From assembly GCA_018907035.1 (NCBI GenBank), contig JACCIC010000038.1, positions 162,501 to 226,500 on the forward strand: DNA of 64,000 nt, read 5' to 3'. Of this stretch, positions 24,645 to 36,099 are shown piece by piece (position 1 is the first letter of the stretch; each line of letters opens with the position of its first letter). The DNA is from Sycobia sp. Sy_11. Its lineage: Eukaryota > Arthropoda > Insecta > Hymenoptera > Epichrysomallidae. The position numbers and the translations under genes are program-made. The notes beneath the pieces were generated by a model. That model saw only the letters and a list, made by a program, of their open reading frames with translations. It was not told the origin of the DNA and ran no database searches.

Positions 24645-24658
24645 CTGGGCCCATAACC
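24645..24658 (-). promoter_or_regulatory. Copia primer-binding site, internal tRNA-iMet type
   Basis: Directly next to the 5' LTR, the + strand reads CTGGGCCCATAACC. This is the anticodon-arm sequence of initiator methionine tRNA, so the minus-strand RNA can pair with a half-tRNA primer, as in Drosophila copia. Confidence 0.85.
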
Positions 24659-25030
24659 TGATGAAGTAAATACAGCAGGTAAATGATAAATATAACTTTA
24701 TGTAACGTAAAATATAGATATACAGAATAATGTATAAAAAAAGCTACTAACTAAGCATTAGTTTGCAACCATTCTATAAGCGTCGAAACAAGAAGTGATT
24801 CTGTCCTCCGCTGAGGGTATTGCAATACCTCGGAGACGCATTTTTATTATTGCGAATACGAACTTGACAAAAGTACCGCTATCTACAAGTATACTGTAAG
24901 CCGCTCGTTTCACCTGCCACAGAACGCTAACACTCAACTGTACAGGCTCGAACACGCTTACGTTAATTTCTTCTAGGGTTTCCCCCGCATTTCAAATGAC
25001 ATATTTTAGAATTCACTCCGAAATTCAACA
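24659..25030 (-). repeat. Copia 5' LTR
   Basis: This 372-bp LTR is homologous to 20455-20820. On the minus strand it reads from TGTTGAATTTCGG to ACTTCATCA. Confidence 0.93.
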
Positions 25031-26725
25031 TTAATGATAGAAAATTTAGCCACCAATCTAAAATTTCCAAGGAAAAAGTGCCGCGTCCCTGTAGGTGCCC
25101 TCAATCAGTTAGCGACTACAACGAATCATAGGCTTTCTGCATCAATTTGTGCACAGGATGGCAGTTTTAAAAAATCTATCAATTTTTTGACTATGCCAAA
25201 TATGTCTCACTCTGTTCCAAGCGAAGCTTATCCGCGAGATAAAATCGTCATCCCCGCAAATTTGTAATTAAGCGACTCGGAATTTTTTAAACCTTCGCCG
25301 ATTGACATTTTATTGGGGTCGGGCCCATCACTTTCTACCTTTTCAATCGGTCAAATTGAGCTGTTGAAAGATGTCTTGCAATTTTATTTGTAAAAAACCC
25401 GATTCGGATAGGTAATTTGGAGAGGCTGCTTGGAAGAAAGTACGAGAGGATGGGACGGTGTCAAATAATATTTATACATTGTGGCTGAATTTTTGTAGTC
25501 AATTGCATGCACTTAAAGATTTCAATTCGACCAGACAAGTAATTATCTCAGACGCGAAATTATATACCTTCAAGGTTTTTGCGACGCGAGTGATTTAGCT
25601 TGTATATATGGGGCTTGTATATACATTCGGTCGGTGGATAAGCACAGCAATATTAGATGCTCCTTATTGTGTAAAAAATCGCGAGTAGCACCATTAAAAA
25701 CTGTTTCTATCTCGCGACTAGAAGTATGTGCCGCACGTTTACTAGCAAAATTAGTTATACAAGTAAAAAGTGCTTTAACTTTTTCTTTTAATGATGAATT
25801 CTACTGGACCGACTCAACAATAGTTATACAATGGATTCAAACGTGACCACATATTTTAAAAACATTTGCTGCAAATCAAATTGCAGGTATTCAAAATAAA
25901 ATTAGCACAAAAAATTAGTGGCATGTCTCATTCCAAGATAACCCTGCCGACGCTTTATCACGAGGTCAGTCTCCGCGGAATTTCTTGAAAATCTATAATG
26001 GACAGAAGGGCCGAGTTGGTTAAAATTAAACAATTCAGAGTGTCCTTCCTTACACATTATAGCCTGCGAGCTGCCCAAAACCCGTAAATTCGAATGTGTT
26101 ATAACTTTTTGCTTACGTTTTAAAATAAACAATAAACATCGTGCTCCACTGCATCCAATATAATTACAGACTGCAGAAAAGTATATTGTTAAATTAATAC
26201 AAATTCCATTTACGTGTGATTGGCTCTATAAGACCGGCACTAATGTAAAGTTTTCAAATAAAAGGATTTTTCTCTTCAACCTTTTATAGACGAAGTTGGA
26301 ATATTTCGACTGGGAGGCCGGTTGAAAAATGTTGTTATACCGTATGAACAAAGGCATCCGATCATTTTACCAAAACGACACGTGGCCGATTTAATTATTA
26401 AACACGCTCATTTAAATAACTTCCATTCCGGAATTCAAATCACATTATATTTGATGCGGCAAAAATATTGGATAATAGATGGCAGAAATCAGGTGCGAAA
26501 AATTATACGGAAATGTGTGCGATGTTTTCGTGCTGCTCCGCCTACCATCGAATCCATAATGGGTGATCTACCGCACGTCTGTGTCAATCCATTTTCTAAT
26601 GTAGGAATTGACTACTGTTATCCATTTTTTATCAAAGAAAAAAGGCACAGAAATAAAAATTTTATAAAATGTTATGTGATCTGACAACAGAGGGGTTTTT
26701 GGTCGCTTTAAACGCTTAATCAAGC
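25031..26725 (+). pseudogene. BEL/Pao protease-RT-RNase H-integrase remnant
   Basis: This continues the protease interrupted at 20455 (frame from 25034, ATNLKFPRKKC and DILLGSGP). The catalytic part of RT is missing; near 25400 the reading jumps toward the post-RT region. The block VAPLKTVSISRLEVCAARLL and FYWTDSTIVIQWIQT (25634-25846) are the A17/RNase H-like part. The integrase zinc-binding domain follows (26322-26684: HPIILPKRHVADLIIKHAHL, KCVRCFR). The integrase core is reduced to NVGIDYCYPFFIKEK and a deleted jump to LTTEGFLVAL. There are many stops. No LTR can be paired. Confidence 0.82.
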
Positions 26726-27071
26726 AATAATGAATATCAAGCTGCACGAGAAAGGATGGCACTTTAGAGCAGTGAAGGTGAACCAATAAGTGTTGAATAT
26801 AATACATCGGATGAACTATCACATGAATGGAATCCTAAAGAAATCTTGGAAGTATTGGAAAGGGTAAACTCAGTTGAAGTCGAGAGAAGAGATGTTTTCT
26901 ATGAGACAGCTATATGAATAGACTGAGGATGATGAAGAACTCATTCGAGCCGTTGAAGAATTGAGAATTGTCAACAATTGAGAATGTTGATTTTATATGT
27001 TTGATCATCAGTTATAATTTGACTATCAACGATGATTGAACATAAAACTTGTAAACATTCGAAAAAGGAAT
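26726..27071 (+). other. Possible upstream remnant of the virus-like cluster
   Basis: A Glu-rich, repeatedly broken frame (it contains EWNPKEILEVLERVNS and ELIRAVEELR) lies between the BEL integrase and the PLA2-like gene. It could be an upstream ORF of that cluster. The family is not recognised. Confidence 0.3.
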
Positions 27072-27818
27072 ATGCTCGATAGAGTAATCGATAATTTACC
27101 TATCGAAATGCATCTTGCTGGTTATCAATACTGTGGCCCCGAAACTAAATTAACGAAGTAATTACAAAGGAGTGATCCAGGTATAAATCTACTAGATAAA
27201 GCATGTAAAGAACGTGACATTGAGTACTCTAATAAAAACAGTAATCGTTAAGCGGCTGATATAAAGTTTACCAGTAAAGCTTGGCAACGGATTAATTCTA
27301 AGGACTCTAGTTTTGCTGAGAAAGCATCAGCTCTAGCAGTGGCAAGTTCTTTGAAATTAAAGGCAAAAACTGGAATGGGACTGAAAATCTACGAATTGGT
27401 GATAGCAACGAAAAAATCATTGAAATCAGGTCAAAATTCATGCAAAGTAATACAGTCCGCCTTAAAAGCTGCTCGTCAAGCTCTTAAGAATAGTAGTTTT
27501 AAGCAGAAAGTTCACATTCCACGTGTGATACTCTTTCCGTCTGCAATTGGCGGAGTTCTTCCTTTCTTTATTCCATTGTTCGCAGGATTAAGTGCAACTT
27601 ATACTTTAGACGAAGTTGCTGCTGGAATAGCTAAAGCAGTAAATGATGCTAGAGCTGCGCAGAAAGGTTATCAAGAAAGCAAGCGTCATAAGAAGACGAT
27701 GAAAGCTATTGCTTTAGGTAAAGATCTCTATCTGAAGCCATATAAACGTGCAATGGAATTATTTCTCAAACCGAATGTCGGACACGGTCTAATCAAAAGA
27801 AAAAAAATTTCAATTTAA
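27072..27818 (+). pseudogene. Phospholipase A2-like domain protein of a virus-like element
   Basis: One reading frame of 248 codons plus stop, interrupted only by TAA at 27159-27161 and 27249-27251. The N-terminal part has a GYQYCGPETK segment like the calcium loop of PLA2-like domains found in parvovirus-type capsid proteins and insect virus-derived genes, then DKACKERDIEYS. In active enzymes the latter is an HD..Y motif; here His is Arg, so catalysis is not expected. The C-terminal part (from 27339, uninterrupted) is basic, with a Gly/Pro-rich hydrophobic segment around 27535-27610 and a repeated YLKPYK-like tail. It stands head-to-tail with a protease and structural-like frames. Confidence 0.65.
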
Positions 27819-28174
27819 TTTCTCCAAATCGTCCACTAACAAACTATGATCTTATAAAATATACACATGTATTACACATTCCATATTTTCGAGGTGTTTT
27901 CATGAGAAATAGCCTTCCTCGTAATGGACCATGCAATAACGAAGTGGCTATTGTTAATCTGTATGAATCACAAAATAAAGGTATTTATTGGGTCAGTTAT
28001 CGAAAGAGAGGATCTGATGTTACCTACTTGGATAACTTTTGTGACCTCAAACCTCCCATAGATCTTATGAAATATTTCAATGTTAAGGAAATAAAATAAA
28101 ACTATATAAGATATAATTTCGACTCATTCATTTGCGGTCATCTTTGTCTTCGTTTCTTAATTGAAAGTCTATAA
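27815..28174 (+). pseudogene. Adenain/ULP-like cysteine protease remnant
   Basis: The frame runs through MRNSLPRNG (ATG at 27902), EVAIVNL, WVSYRKRG and DLKPP, has a TAA at 28097-28099, and continues in the same frame with ICGHLCLRFL to TAA at 28172-28174. The CGH.C block matches the nucleophile region of adenovirus-type/ULP-type proteases. The usual HWV catalytic histidine is replaced by Tyr (GIYWVSY). In related virus-like elements this enzyme matures capsid proteins; here both the stop and the His loss argue against activity. Confidence 0.6.
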
Positions 28175-28219
28175 AAAGAATTTGTCAGATAAAATTTGAT
28201 CATTTTCGCTCAATCAGTC

Positions 28220-28802
28220 ATGGATGATAGTTTCACTTTGACTCTTTCAGGTAAATCTTCTGTTTTAGAAACTGAATACTTTCCATCCATTGAACTATCA
28301 AAGCATAAAAATTATGATTTAGATTTAGTCGAACTTTTAACCTTTAATTCAATTCCAAATATTGATAATACAAATAATCAACTTCATTTAAATGGAAAAA
28401 TTATTACTATCCCCATTGGTAGTTACAAGATTGATGATATAAATCAATTTTTATCAAATACATTGAAATCTAAAGGAATTGAATTTTCCTTGAAAGCTAA
28501 CAATAATATATTTAGAAGTGAAATTATGTTCAGTATCCCGTTGGATCTTAAAGCTCAAAAATCAATCGGTCGAGTATTGGGATTTACTCTTCTTATTCTC
28601 AAGTAAAATATAGAACATCGTTCTGATTTACCAGTGAAAAAATTGAAAATCAACGCACTCAGAGTCGAATGTAACATTACTGTAGGAGCTTTCATTAACA
28701 ATGAAAAGGTTCATGCTGTTCATGAATTCTTTCCAGGAAATGAAATCTTCCAGGATGTGAAATCAAAAAATTCCTTCACAGGTTATATATCTACCACATA
28801 GT
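28220..28802 (+). pseudogene. Structural-like protein of the virus-like cluster (first)
   Basis: Open from ATG at 28220 to a TAA at 28604-28606. It then continues in the same frame (SDLPVKKLKINALRVECNIT, VHEFFPG) to TAG near 28802. The beta-rich composition with short Asn/Ile-rich strands and the YFPSIELSKHKNYDLDLVEL start are typical of a protein family that accompanies the PLA2-like and protease genes in insect genomic elements. A capsid-type role is an inference from context and fold-like composition. Remnants of its C-terminus (DQDGNLVNF) appear near 28838-28868. Confidence 0.5.
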
Positions 28803-28884
28803 GTTAAGTGTATAGCTAATATATAAGTTTGAATTATTGATCAGGACGGCAATCTAGTTAATTTTTGAAAAGAGGAAATCACTG

Positions 28885-29420
28885 TTAGGCTTCATGATAA
28901 TGATGAAATTCACATTTCCATCCAACATCAAGATCTTTGTCTTCTACCGTCATGTAGTTCTATCCATATCTATGGAAAATTATAAAAAACTTAAGGAAAT
29001 ACACCATCTAAATCTAGATTTGTCAACAATGGTATTTGTCATCTTTTTGATGAAATTCGCTACGAAATTAATGGTGTTGAGATAGACAAAAGTAAAAATG
29101 TTGGATTGAGTAGTGTCATGAAAGGATGGGCTTCGTTCAATACTAACGAGATGCTCATGCTTGAAAATTCAGGCTGGGTGGACAATGGAGAAGCAACGAG
29201 AACTTTGATAGATGGACATGGGAACTTTGACATTGCTATTCCTCTAAGTATGATTTTGTGCTTCGCAAAAGATTACAAAAAAATTTTAATTAAAATGAAG
29301 CATAAATTTATTCTGGTAAGATCAAGATCGGGCCTGAATGCTATAATCCAGGAAGGTATTACAATAGGTAATAATAATGCATATGAAGAATATAACATAA
29401 AAATACCAAAGATAGAATGA
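28885..29420 (+). pseudogene. Structural-like protein of the virus-like cluster (second), truncated
   Basis: Begins near 28894 with NDEIHISIQHQDLCLLP, is frameshifted, then stays open from about 29040 (LFDEIRYEINGVEIDKSKNV) to TGA at 29418-29420. It contains FAKDYKKILIKMKHKFILVR. The family is normally longer; the C-terminal half is absent. It directly abuts the first structural-like remnant, suggesting a deletion between them. The order PLA2-like, protease, structural 1, structural 2 on one strand fits a single polycistronic, virus-like unit. Confidence 0.5.
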
Positions 29421-29541
29421 CTAATGCCTTATGCCATAGAAATTTTATACGCTCGTATCACTTTGTGTTAGAGAATCATATAACAGATAAATATGAGAAA
29501 AATTATTCAAATGACAATAACATTCTGGAAAATATCTTAGG

Positions 29542-30191
29542 TGATTCGATGACGTGTACCACGCGATATATCTATCGTGTTCCAGGTCCCTCGAAAGCGT
29601 ATGCTACAACTGCAATTTTACACATCAGTTGCCATTTATCATCGCAAAATTCTTTTTCGATCTTGTTCTATAATATATATAAGTTCATGTATAATAATTT
29701 TTAAGATTGCAACAATCTTGAATATATGTCCGGTGAAGTAATGTAAAGTACCCTCCCTGTAACAGAAACGTAAGGAAAGTGCACTCGAAAATGTATGCTT
29801 GAACTGCAGTTTAAAACTTGCAGCTTCAATTCCAGATAAATGTTGCAGACCTAAAAATTATTACAAATAAACTTATAATGAAAAAAAAAATTTTGCGAGG
29901 ATAAATTGCAACTGATGGGTAAAACTGCAGTTGAAGCACGCGTTTTCGAGTGCACTTTACTGAAGTTTCTGTTATAGAGAACGTACTTTTCATTGCTTCA
30001 GCGGACATACGTTCTGAATTATTGCAATCTAAATTATTATAAATGAACTTAGATGTATTCTAGAACAAGATGGAAAACAATTTTGCGAGGAAAAATAGCA
30101 ACTGATGTGCAAAATTGCAGTTGTATGACGTCCTGTCTGGGAAACTGGAACACGATGGATATCTCGCGTGGTGCACTATCATCGGATGACC
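29542..30191. repeat. Large palindrome built from tandem and inverted ~190-bp units
   Basis: The left arm (29542 to about 29830) is repeated as a reverse complement in the right arm (about 29900-30191). Shared blocks include CCACGCGA.ATAT, ATCGTGTTCCAG, CATCAGTTGC, ATGTCCG.TGAAG.AATG, TAACAGAAAC and AAAGTGCACTCGAAAA. Within the right arm the motif AACTGATG...CAGTTG recurs at about 29911 and 30098, so the palindrome is also internally tandem. It begins about 120 bp after the last virus-like frame. Confidence 0.75.
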
Positions 30192-31672
30192 TAAGACATT
30201 TTCAGAATTTTATTGTTATTTGAATAATTTTTGTTATTTTTATTTATATTTTGTTATTTGAACAATTTTTTTTATAAGTTTGAAACCACTTTTAAATACA
30301 GCACCTTCCAAGCCACTCTAACATATTCTAATAGGAAAATGTATTTCTAATAAATTAAAGAGACTATATATTATTTTTCTAACTTAAGTATATTTGTGAT
30401 AATCAAATTAGAAAAATGAATGTTATAGACAAAGTTCTCCGAATTTTATGGTGAAAAGCATTAAAAACTTTGTATTAATAACATATAAATGATGATATAT
30501 AGAACAATAGAAAGTTTGTTAAATATTGTTTTAAACAAAATTTGGAGACCTACTTACAATAATTTGTTACATTCCATATGTTTTTTTTTTTAAACTAGAA
30601 TTTTATGAGCAAAATTGCAAATTAAAAAGTATTTGTACCATGTATCATCTGAGCGGCAGGTAGATCCCTGACGTATCAACCCGGACTTGGGCTGATTATA
30701 GCAGCTGAAAAGCTTATTATTAATTGCGTTTTTTTCGATAATTATTAGCTTTACAGCAAAAATGGATACAACATAAAAAATTCATTTGAATAGAATCTAC
30801 AACTTTTGTTTGAACAATTTTTTTCTAAATTTAAAATGATTTCTTAAAACTTGATTTTTATCATGTTTTTTAACATTTTCATAAAGTTTGGGTGCCTGCT
30901 ATTGCCAAATCCAGATTAGGTGCCGCAACGAACGATTGCTCCACTCTTCAGTACATTCAAAGGAATCATTTAGACTAATTTTCGACTGCGGATAAATTAG
31001 TGACTAAAATATGTCGCTGGCTCCCAGACTATATCTTTAAATAAGTATAATGCATTCAATTTATTAGAATTCATTTATTCGTCCACTTGAGACTGAAGCT
31101 CGGATAGACTTTTATTTACGAGTAACGCATTGTCAACTTTCAAAAAAAATTAAAGATCTATAAAAAATATTAATATAGCAAATATTGCAGCACATAAAAT
31201 ATAATATTACGTTTAAATAATATTGAGTGGCATTGATATAACACTGAAAATTGAAGGTAAGTATAAATTACAAAAGAAATCTTAAATAAAGCTACCATAA
31301 TTATTTAGCAATGCAACGAAACGATAAGATAGTATCTTAAAACGGTATTATTATTATTATATATTATACAATATAATGAATATATAATTAAAAACATTAT
31401 ATAATTATATATTAAAAGCAAGAAATATAGTTTAAAGTTTATTTTTTAAGCTTCTAATATAAAAGAAGTACGTAAAATAATAATTAGAAAATATATGTCG
31501 TATATAATAATTTTGATTTCTTTAACACAATATAATGGAATTGAACTTAATTGAGACGTATAGAATATATAATTTTATAATTATCATGATATATGATGAA
31601 ATTGTCAAGTATCGTGTATATAGATAATAGGTACTAGGTAATAGATTTCTCACTATTTATTATTAGACTTAC
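30192..31672. other. No gene recognised
   Basis: AT-rich intergenic sequence. No downstream exons of the adjacent sugar transporter-like gene were found on the minus strand. Confidence 0.5.
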
Positions 31673-32201
31673 TTATTGGTTTCAGCTAGTCGGTTCTTGC
31701 ATAAAAGAAAGACCGGCATCTGTGGTACGAAGAAAAATGATGCGAGAAAGAATATAGAAACGACTATCTTGTAGACGTTGAACATCGTGTAAGATAAAAA
31801 TGTGTTAATCATTAAGAGAAACAGACTGCCAAAGGCTCCACGGATCTCTTCGCTGGCGATCTCGCCGACGTACACTGGCACTAGAAAAACGATCATTCCA
31901 CCGGCCGCGCCGACGATGAACCTTCCCCCGTAGATGCAACTGTACTTTGTGACAAAAATCAAAATAAGATAACCCGTGATCAGGACGAGAGCGGGCGCAT
32001 AGCCGAACCGCTTGTGACCCAGTCTCTCGACAAAGCTGTCGGATAACAGGGCGTCAAGTAGATAGCCCAGACAAAATATGGAATTGATCCAGAAGATACC
32101 CTCCTCGCTCATCGATTCTTGGTCTAAAAAATTCTTTTCGTACAGTAACGAGATCATTGGCGATGGCCAGGATATGCCCTGGCACACTACGCCCACGTTT
32201 A
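31673..32201 (-). CDS. MFS sugar transporter (Tret1-like) exon
   Basis: A 529-bp exon with acceptor (TTTCGCAG, exon starting 32201) and donor (GTAAGT, 31672-31667) on the minus strand. It encodes about 176 residues with several membrane segments and the family motifs SWPSP, an RLGHKRFGYAPAL loop (degenerate DR.GRK motif), GGRFIVGAAGG, and PVYVGEIASEEIRGAFGS before the next helix. The PESP-like motif reads PQMP. In the family these proteins move trehalose or other sugars across the plasma membrane by facilitated diffusion. Flanking exons were not found in the window, so this may be a fragment or part of a gene with long introns. Confidence 0.75.
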
Positions 32202-33197
32202 CTGCGAAATCAATATGAGAGTCAAAAAAGTGATGTCATTTTAAAGTTTGAAGAAACTTATTTTATATACATTATTATTTTTAGTAATTCGCTAAATTCA
32301 TACATTGCTAGCTTTATACTATTCATGGTACTTTCAATCTAAATCTTATTTTGTTGCAACTACATACTTTTTATTCATATTTATACGATGTTTTGTTCAA
32401 TTGAATAAACGAAAATTTTATCCTGTTAATAATATTTTGAACTCATTAAGACTCGTGTCTATACAAATGATGTTACAGAAAAACATGATACCAAACAACC
32501 TGCATTTCATATTAAAAAATGTCTTCATTTTTTTCCAATTCCTTATTTACCAAAAATTATTTTAAAAAATAGTATCAAAATCTGTAAAAATGAAAAAAAA
32601 ATTTACGTCTAATGAGTCTACATAAAAAATCAAAGACAATTGCTAGTACACTGTTTTAATGTCAGCCTTCATTTGTTTTATAAAATAAATAATATTAAAA
32701 AATTGAATTGAAAAGTAAAATAAATAATTTTAAAAATAATGAACTTAAATTTAAAAACATCAAAATATATGTATTCATCCAACTTTTGACTAAAAAGAAA
32801 AGTGTAAGCCTTATATTGATTGATACATGATTGATGCAATTTCAGTTAATATTAAATATTTGTACTTGAAAATCAGAGTTTTTGTATAGGGCCCACGGTT
32901 TTCTTTTTAGTCAAAAATTGGATGATTGCTTGTAAAGCTTTTGAATTTAATTTCATTTTTGAAGAATTTTATTTTTTACTTTTGAATTCAATTTTTTTAC
33001 ATTTTTTTTTCATTATTTAACTATTTAGTATTTTTTTTTTTTTTTTGTACTTTTTAGTTTAAATTTTTATTCACTTTTATTTCCATATCTCCCAAATGAT
33101 GAACGTTTTGACGCCATAATTTTTTTATCGTGATATTTATTTACAGAGTCTTTTTGGAAGTTCAGCAGATTTACAAAACATATTTGAAAAGTAATAT

Positions 33198-33235
<38 letters not shown>

Positions 33236-33334
33236 GTTAAGAGAAAAAAATTTTCAATAATGTGAACTGCTGACAAGTTATTCTATCGCTCCAGTAATTT
33301 TTGAGTCATTCAGCATATATTTACATAACGATAT
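32202..33334. other. No gene recognised
   Basis: AT-rich, with poly-T runs near 33000-33060 and a (TA)n tract at 33200-33233. Confidence 0.5.
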
Positions 33335-33600
<266 letters not shown>

Positions 33601-33694
33601 AATTGCATAAATGTAATCGTGTCAACAGACGAAAAAATAAATAAAAATTGAACACGGTACTGGTGGAAAGAGAATTTCTTTACACGGACGCCAG

Positions 33695-36070
33695 TTGGTG
33701 CGAATGAGAAGAATAATACAGGATCAAGAGGACATTGACGCTTTTTTTCATCTCAACCCACGGCATGATCGTTCGTTTCTCTCCGACGCAAGAAGAGATA
33801 TATTACTTGGTGATATGGAAGAAGAGCGCATTAACGTACTTCCGTATCAAATGAATGCGCAACATGCACCAACGCTGCCACCAGCATTTGACGTAACACA
33901 GATTCTCGCTGCTATGACGGCTATAATGCAACAAAATGAAAAGCTCTTGAGGAATGCCAACGTGGGAAGAAACCAAGAGACCATGCATTAGAATTTTCTA
34001 CCAGAGTTGTCACATAACATTCAGGATTTCTATGGGTTATGAGGTGCAACGAGTGCTCGAGTGTGGCGGAAGCAGTTAAAGGCAACGTCCAACTTGTAAC
34101 ACTGGACTCCAACTATCGCTTTCCAAACAGCACGGAGTCACTTAACCAAAGCTGCTAAAAATTGGTACTTATCCCAAATCGACGAATTGTAAGATTGGCA
34201 GACCTTTAGAGCCGCGTTTAAAGAAACCGTCCTAATGGAAAGAACTCTAACTAAAAGATTTGAGTAAATGCAACAATGCGTTCAGAGTTCAAATTATAAC
34301 GAAATAGTATTTTGATAAGGTAAGTTTGTGTATTGCGTTGAGCTTCGATCTTCAAGAAATTAAAACGCAGGTAGCAGTGAGGTTGTCGTCTCGTGAAACA
34401 AGTGCCGCTTTAATAAGCTGCATGCATGATTCTGTAGACGATTTGCATCGAAATATTATTGAAGTCGAGACATTTCAAGCACCGAGGAAGCAGCGAATTG
34501 GATGTAAGATAACACCCTTATCGAATAGGATCCAAGTGGAGCGTCCGAAATCTACCATATTGGTGCAGCCGAGCAAATTTCATGGACGTGCTGAATTGCC
34601 ATTCAACCAAACAATCAATGAGAATAAGTATAGTTCTAATAATATGTCGCAACTACGATGTTGTAGATGAAATGCGAGCGCGTTAAAATATTTTACTTAT
34701 AACGAACTGGGTCATATGTTAAGGGATTGTAAAAAGCCGCGTAAAAATTTACTACAAGCGACTGCGAATTTTTTTGAGTTGCGATTTCGAGAGAAATGGG
34801 ACAAAATATTTGAAAACGGATAATGTCTGAACGATTGATGTAAGCGGATGGATAGATCTCGGGTGCTCCAATTATACTATTAAGCAATCGGTCGTACTTA
34901 ATAATAATTTCTCGTTTATTAATTCATGAAGCGTATTAATAGGATTTGATAAGTTCGGTAATGAGGTACATTCGTACGATATTACAAATGAAAATAGAGG
35001 TAGATGAATGTGTCACTTCCAATGTAAGTTTTAGGGTTGTGCCCAATGATCTATAACCATATGACGTTATGATCGATCGGAATTTTACCAAATTGCTGCA
35101 AATAACGTATTATAGGATAGACAATAAGCTAGTTTTTAGTACCGCTCAGATTTTAGTTTTCAAAATAATCAGGAACTAGGAATTGAAAATATCAGAAGCA
35201 CGAAAATTGTAAGAATCCCGTCTGCTAGTATTAATTTTCTTAAAATGATGGTTGGACGGGATGACTTAATGATGCCGGTAGAAAACAATTCAAGTGGTTG
35301 TTTCGATAGATTGGGGGACGAAAATCCATAGTAGGATTTTTGTAATTAAGAGGAGTGTACCTGAGATACCAGCACGTAAGGCACCAATATTAGAAGAAGA
35401 CATAACTACGCCACTGTCGCTGTCGAAAGAAAGGGAGATAAGACTCCTCGAGTTATTAAATATATATTCTATATGTGCGACGATGAATGATTACGAAATA
35501 GGGTTTACGGATGAATAATATACGGATATCAAGGAAAAACCTGGTAGCGCACCAGTTTATTCAAAACCTTATAAGACTAGTGCGACGCAAAGATTAATTA
35601 TGAGCAAAATAGTAGGTAATTGGAAAAAGGCAGGGATCATAACAGAAACTGAAGCCGCATATGCTAGCCTTTTTCTTTTGTTTGAAAAGGCAGATGGTTT
35701 CCACAGATTGGTTGTAGATTATGAAAAATTAAACAAACAAACAGTGAGAATGAATTTTTCATTATCTAATATAGATGATGATTAGAAGAACTACATGGAG
35801 CTAAAATATATACAACCTTAGATCTAGCACACGGATATTTGCAGATGCCACTAACGGAAAAAGCTAAGAAGGGAAATTAGAACAAGTGTTAAAACTTCTA
35901 CAGGATGACGGGTTAACTTTAAATTGAAAAAAACGTTAATTTGGACTTGAAGAGGTCGAGTACCTAGGGCTTGTCATAGGGAAAGATGGTATTACACGAG
36001 AAACGAAGATTCGTGCAATAATCGATTTCCAGGTGCCGCGTAATATTCAGGAAGTGCGACGATTGCGACA
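33695..36070 (+). pseudogene. Decayed Ty3/gypsy gag-pol
   Basis: Gag-like frame 33695-33991 (Met/Gln-rich, DVTQILAAMTAIMQQNEKLL) is followed by broken gag parts (TKAAKNWYLSQI, LGHMLRDCKKPRK as a knuckle remnant). RT starts near 35400: ITTPLSLSKEREIRLLELL, a frame at 35600-35785 with KKAGIITETEAAYASLF and GFHRLVVDYEKLNKQT, then TTLDLAHGYLQMPLTEKAK in another frame. It then jumps directly to LEQVLKLLQDDGLT and EEVEYLGLVIGKDGITR. The RT catalytic core with its YxDD box is deleted between about 35875 and 35880. RNase H and integrase are absent. Confidence 0.75.
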
Positions 36071-36099
36071 AAGAATATTGTAAAAATAATGTAAGCCAA

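Larger units (their letters stand above)
20455..25030 (-). mobile_element. Ty1/copia retrotransposon inserted in BEL protease
   Basis: Two direct LTRs (20455-20820 and 24659-25030) flank minus-strand copia genes. The 5-bp duplication TTAAT lies immediately outside both LTRs (20450-20454 and 25031-25035), which proves the insertion point. A purine tract (AAGTGGGAG on the minus strand, from 20829 down to 20821) precedes the 3' LTR. The LTRs differ at roughly one base in ten and by small indels, so the insertion is not recent. The internal region is shortened by an integrase/RT deletion and lengthened by a nested 587-bp element. Confidence 0.95.
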
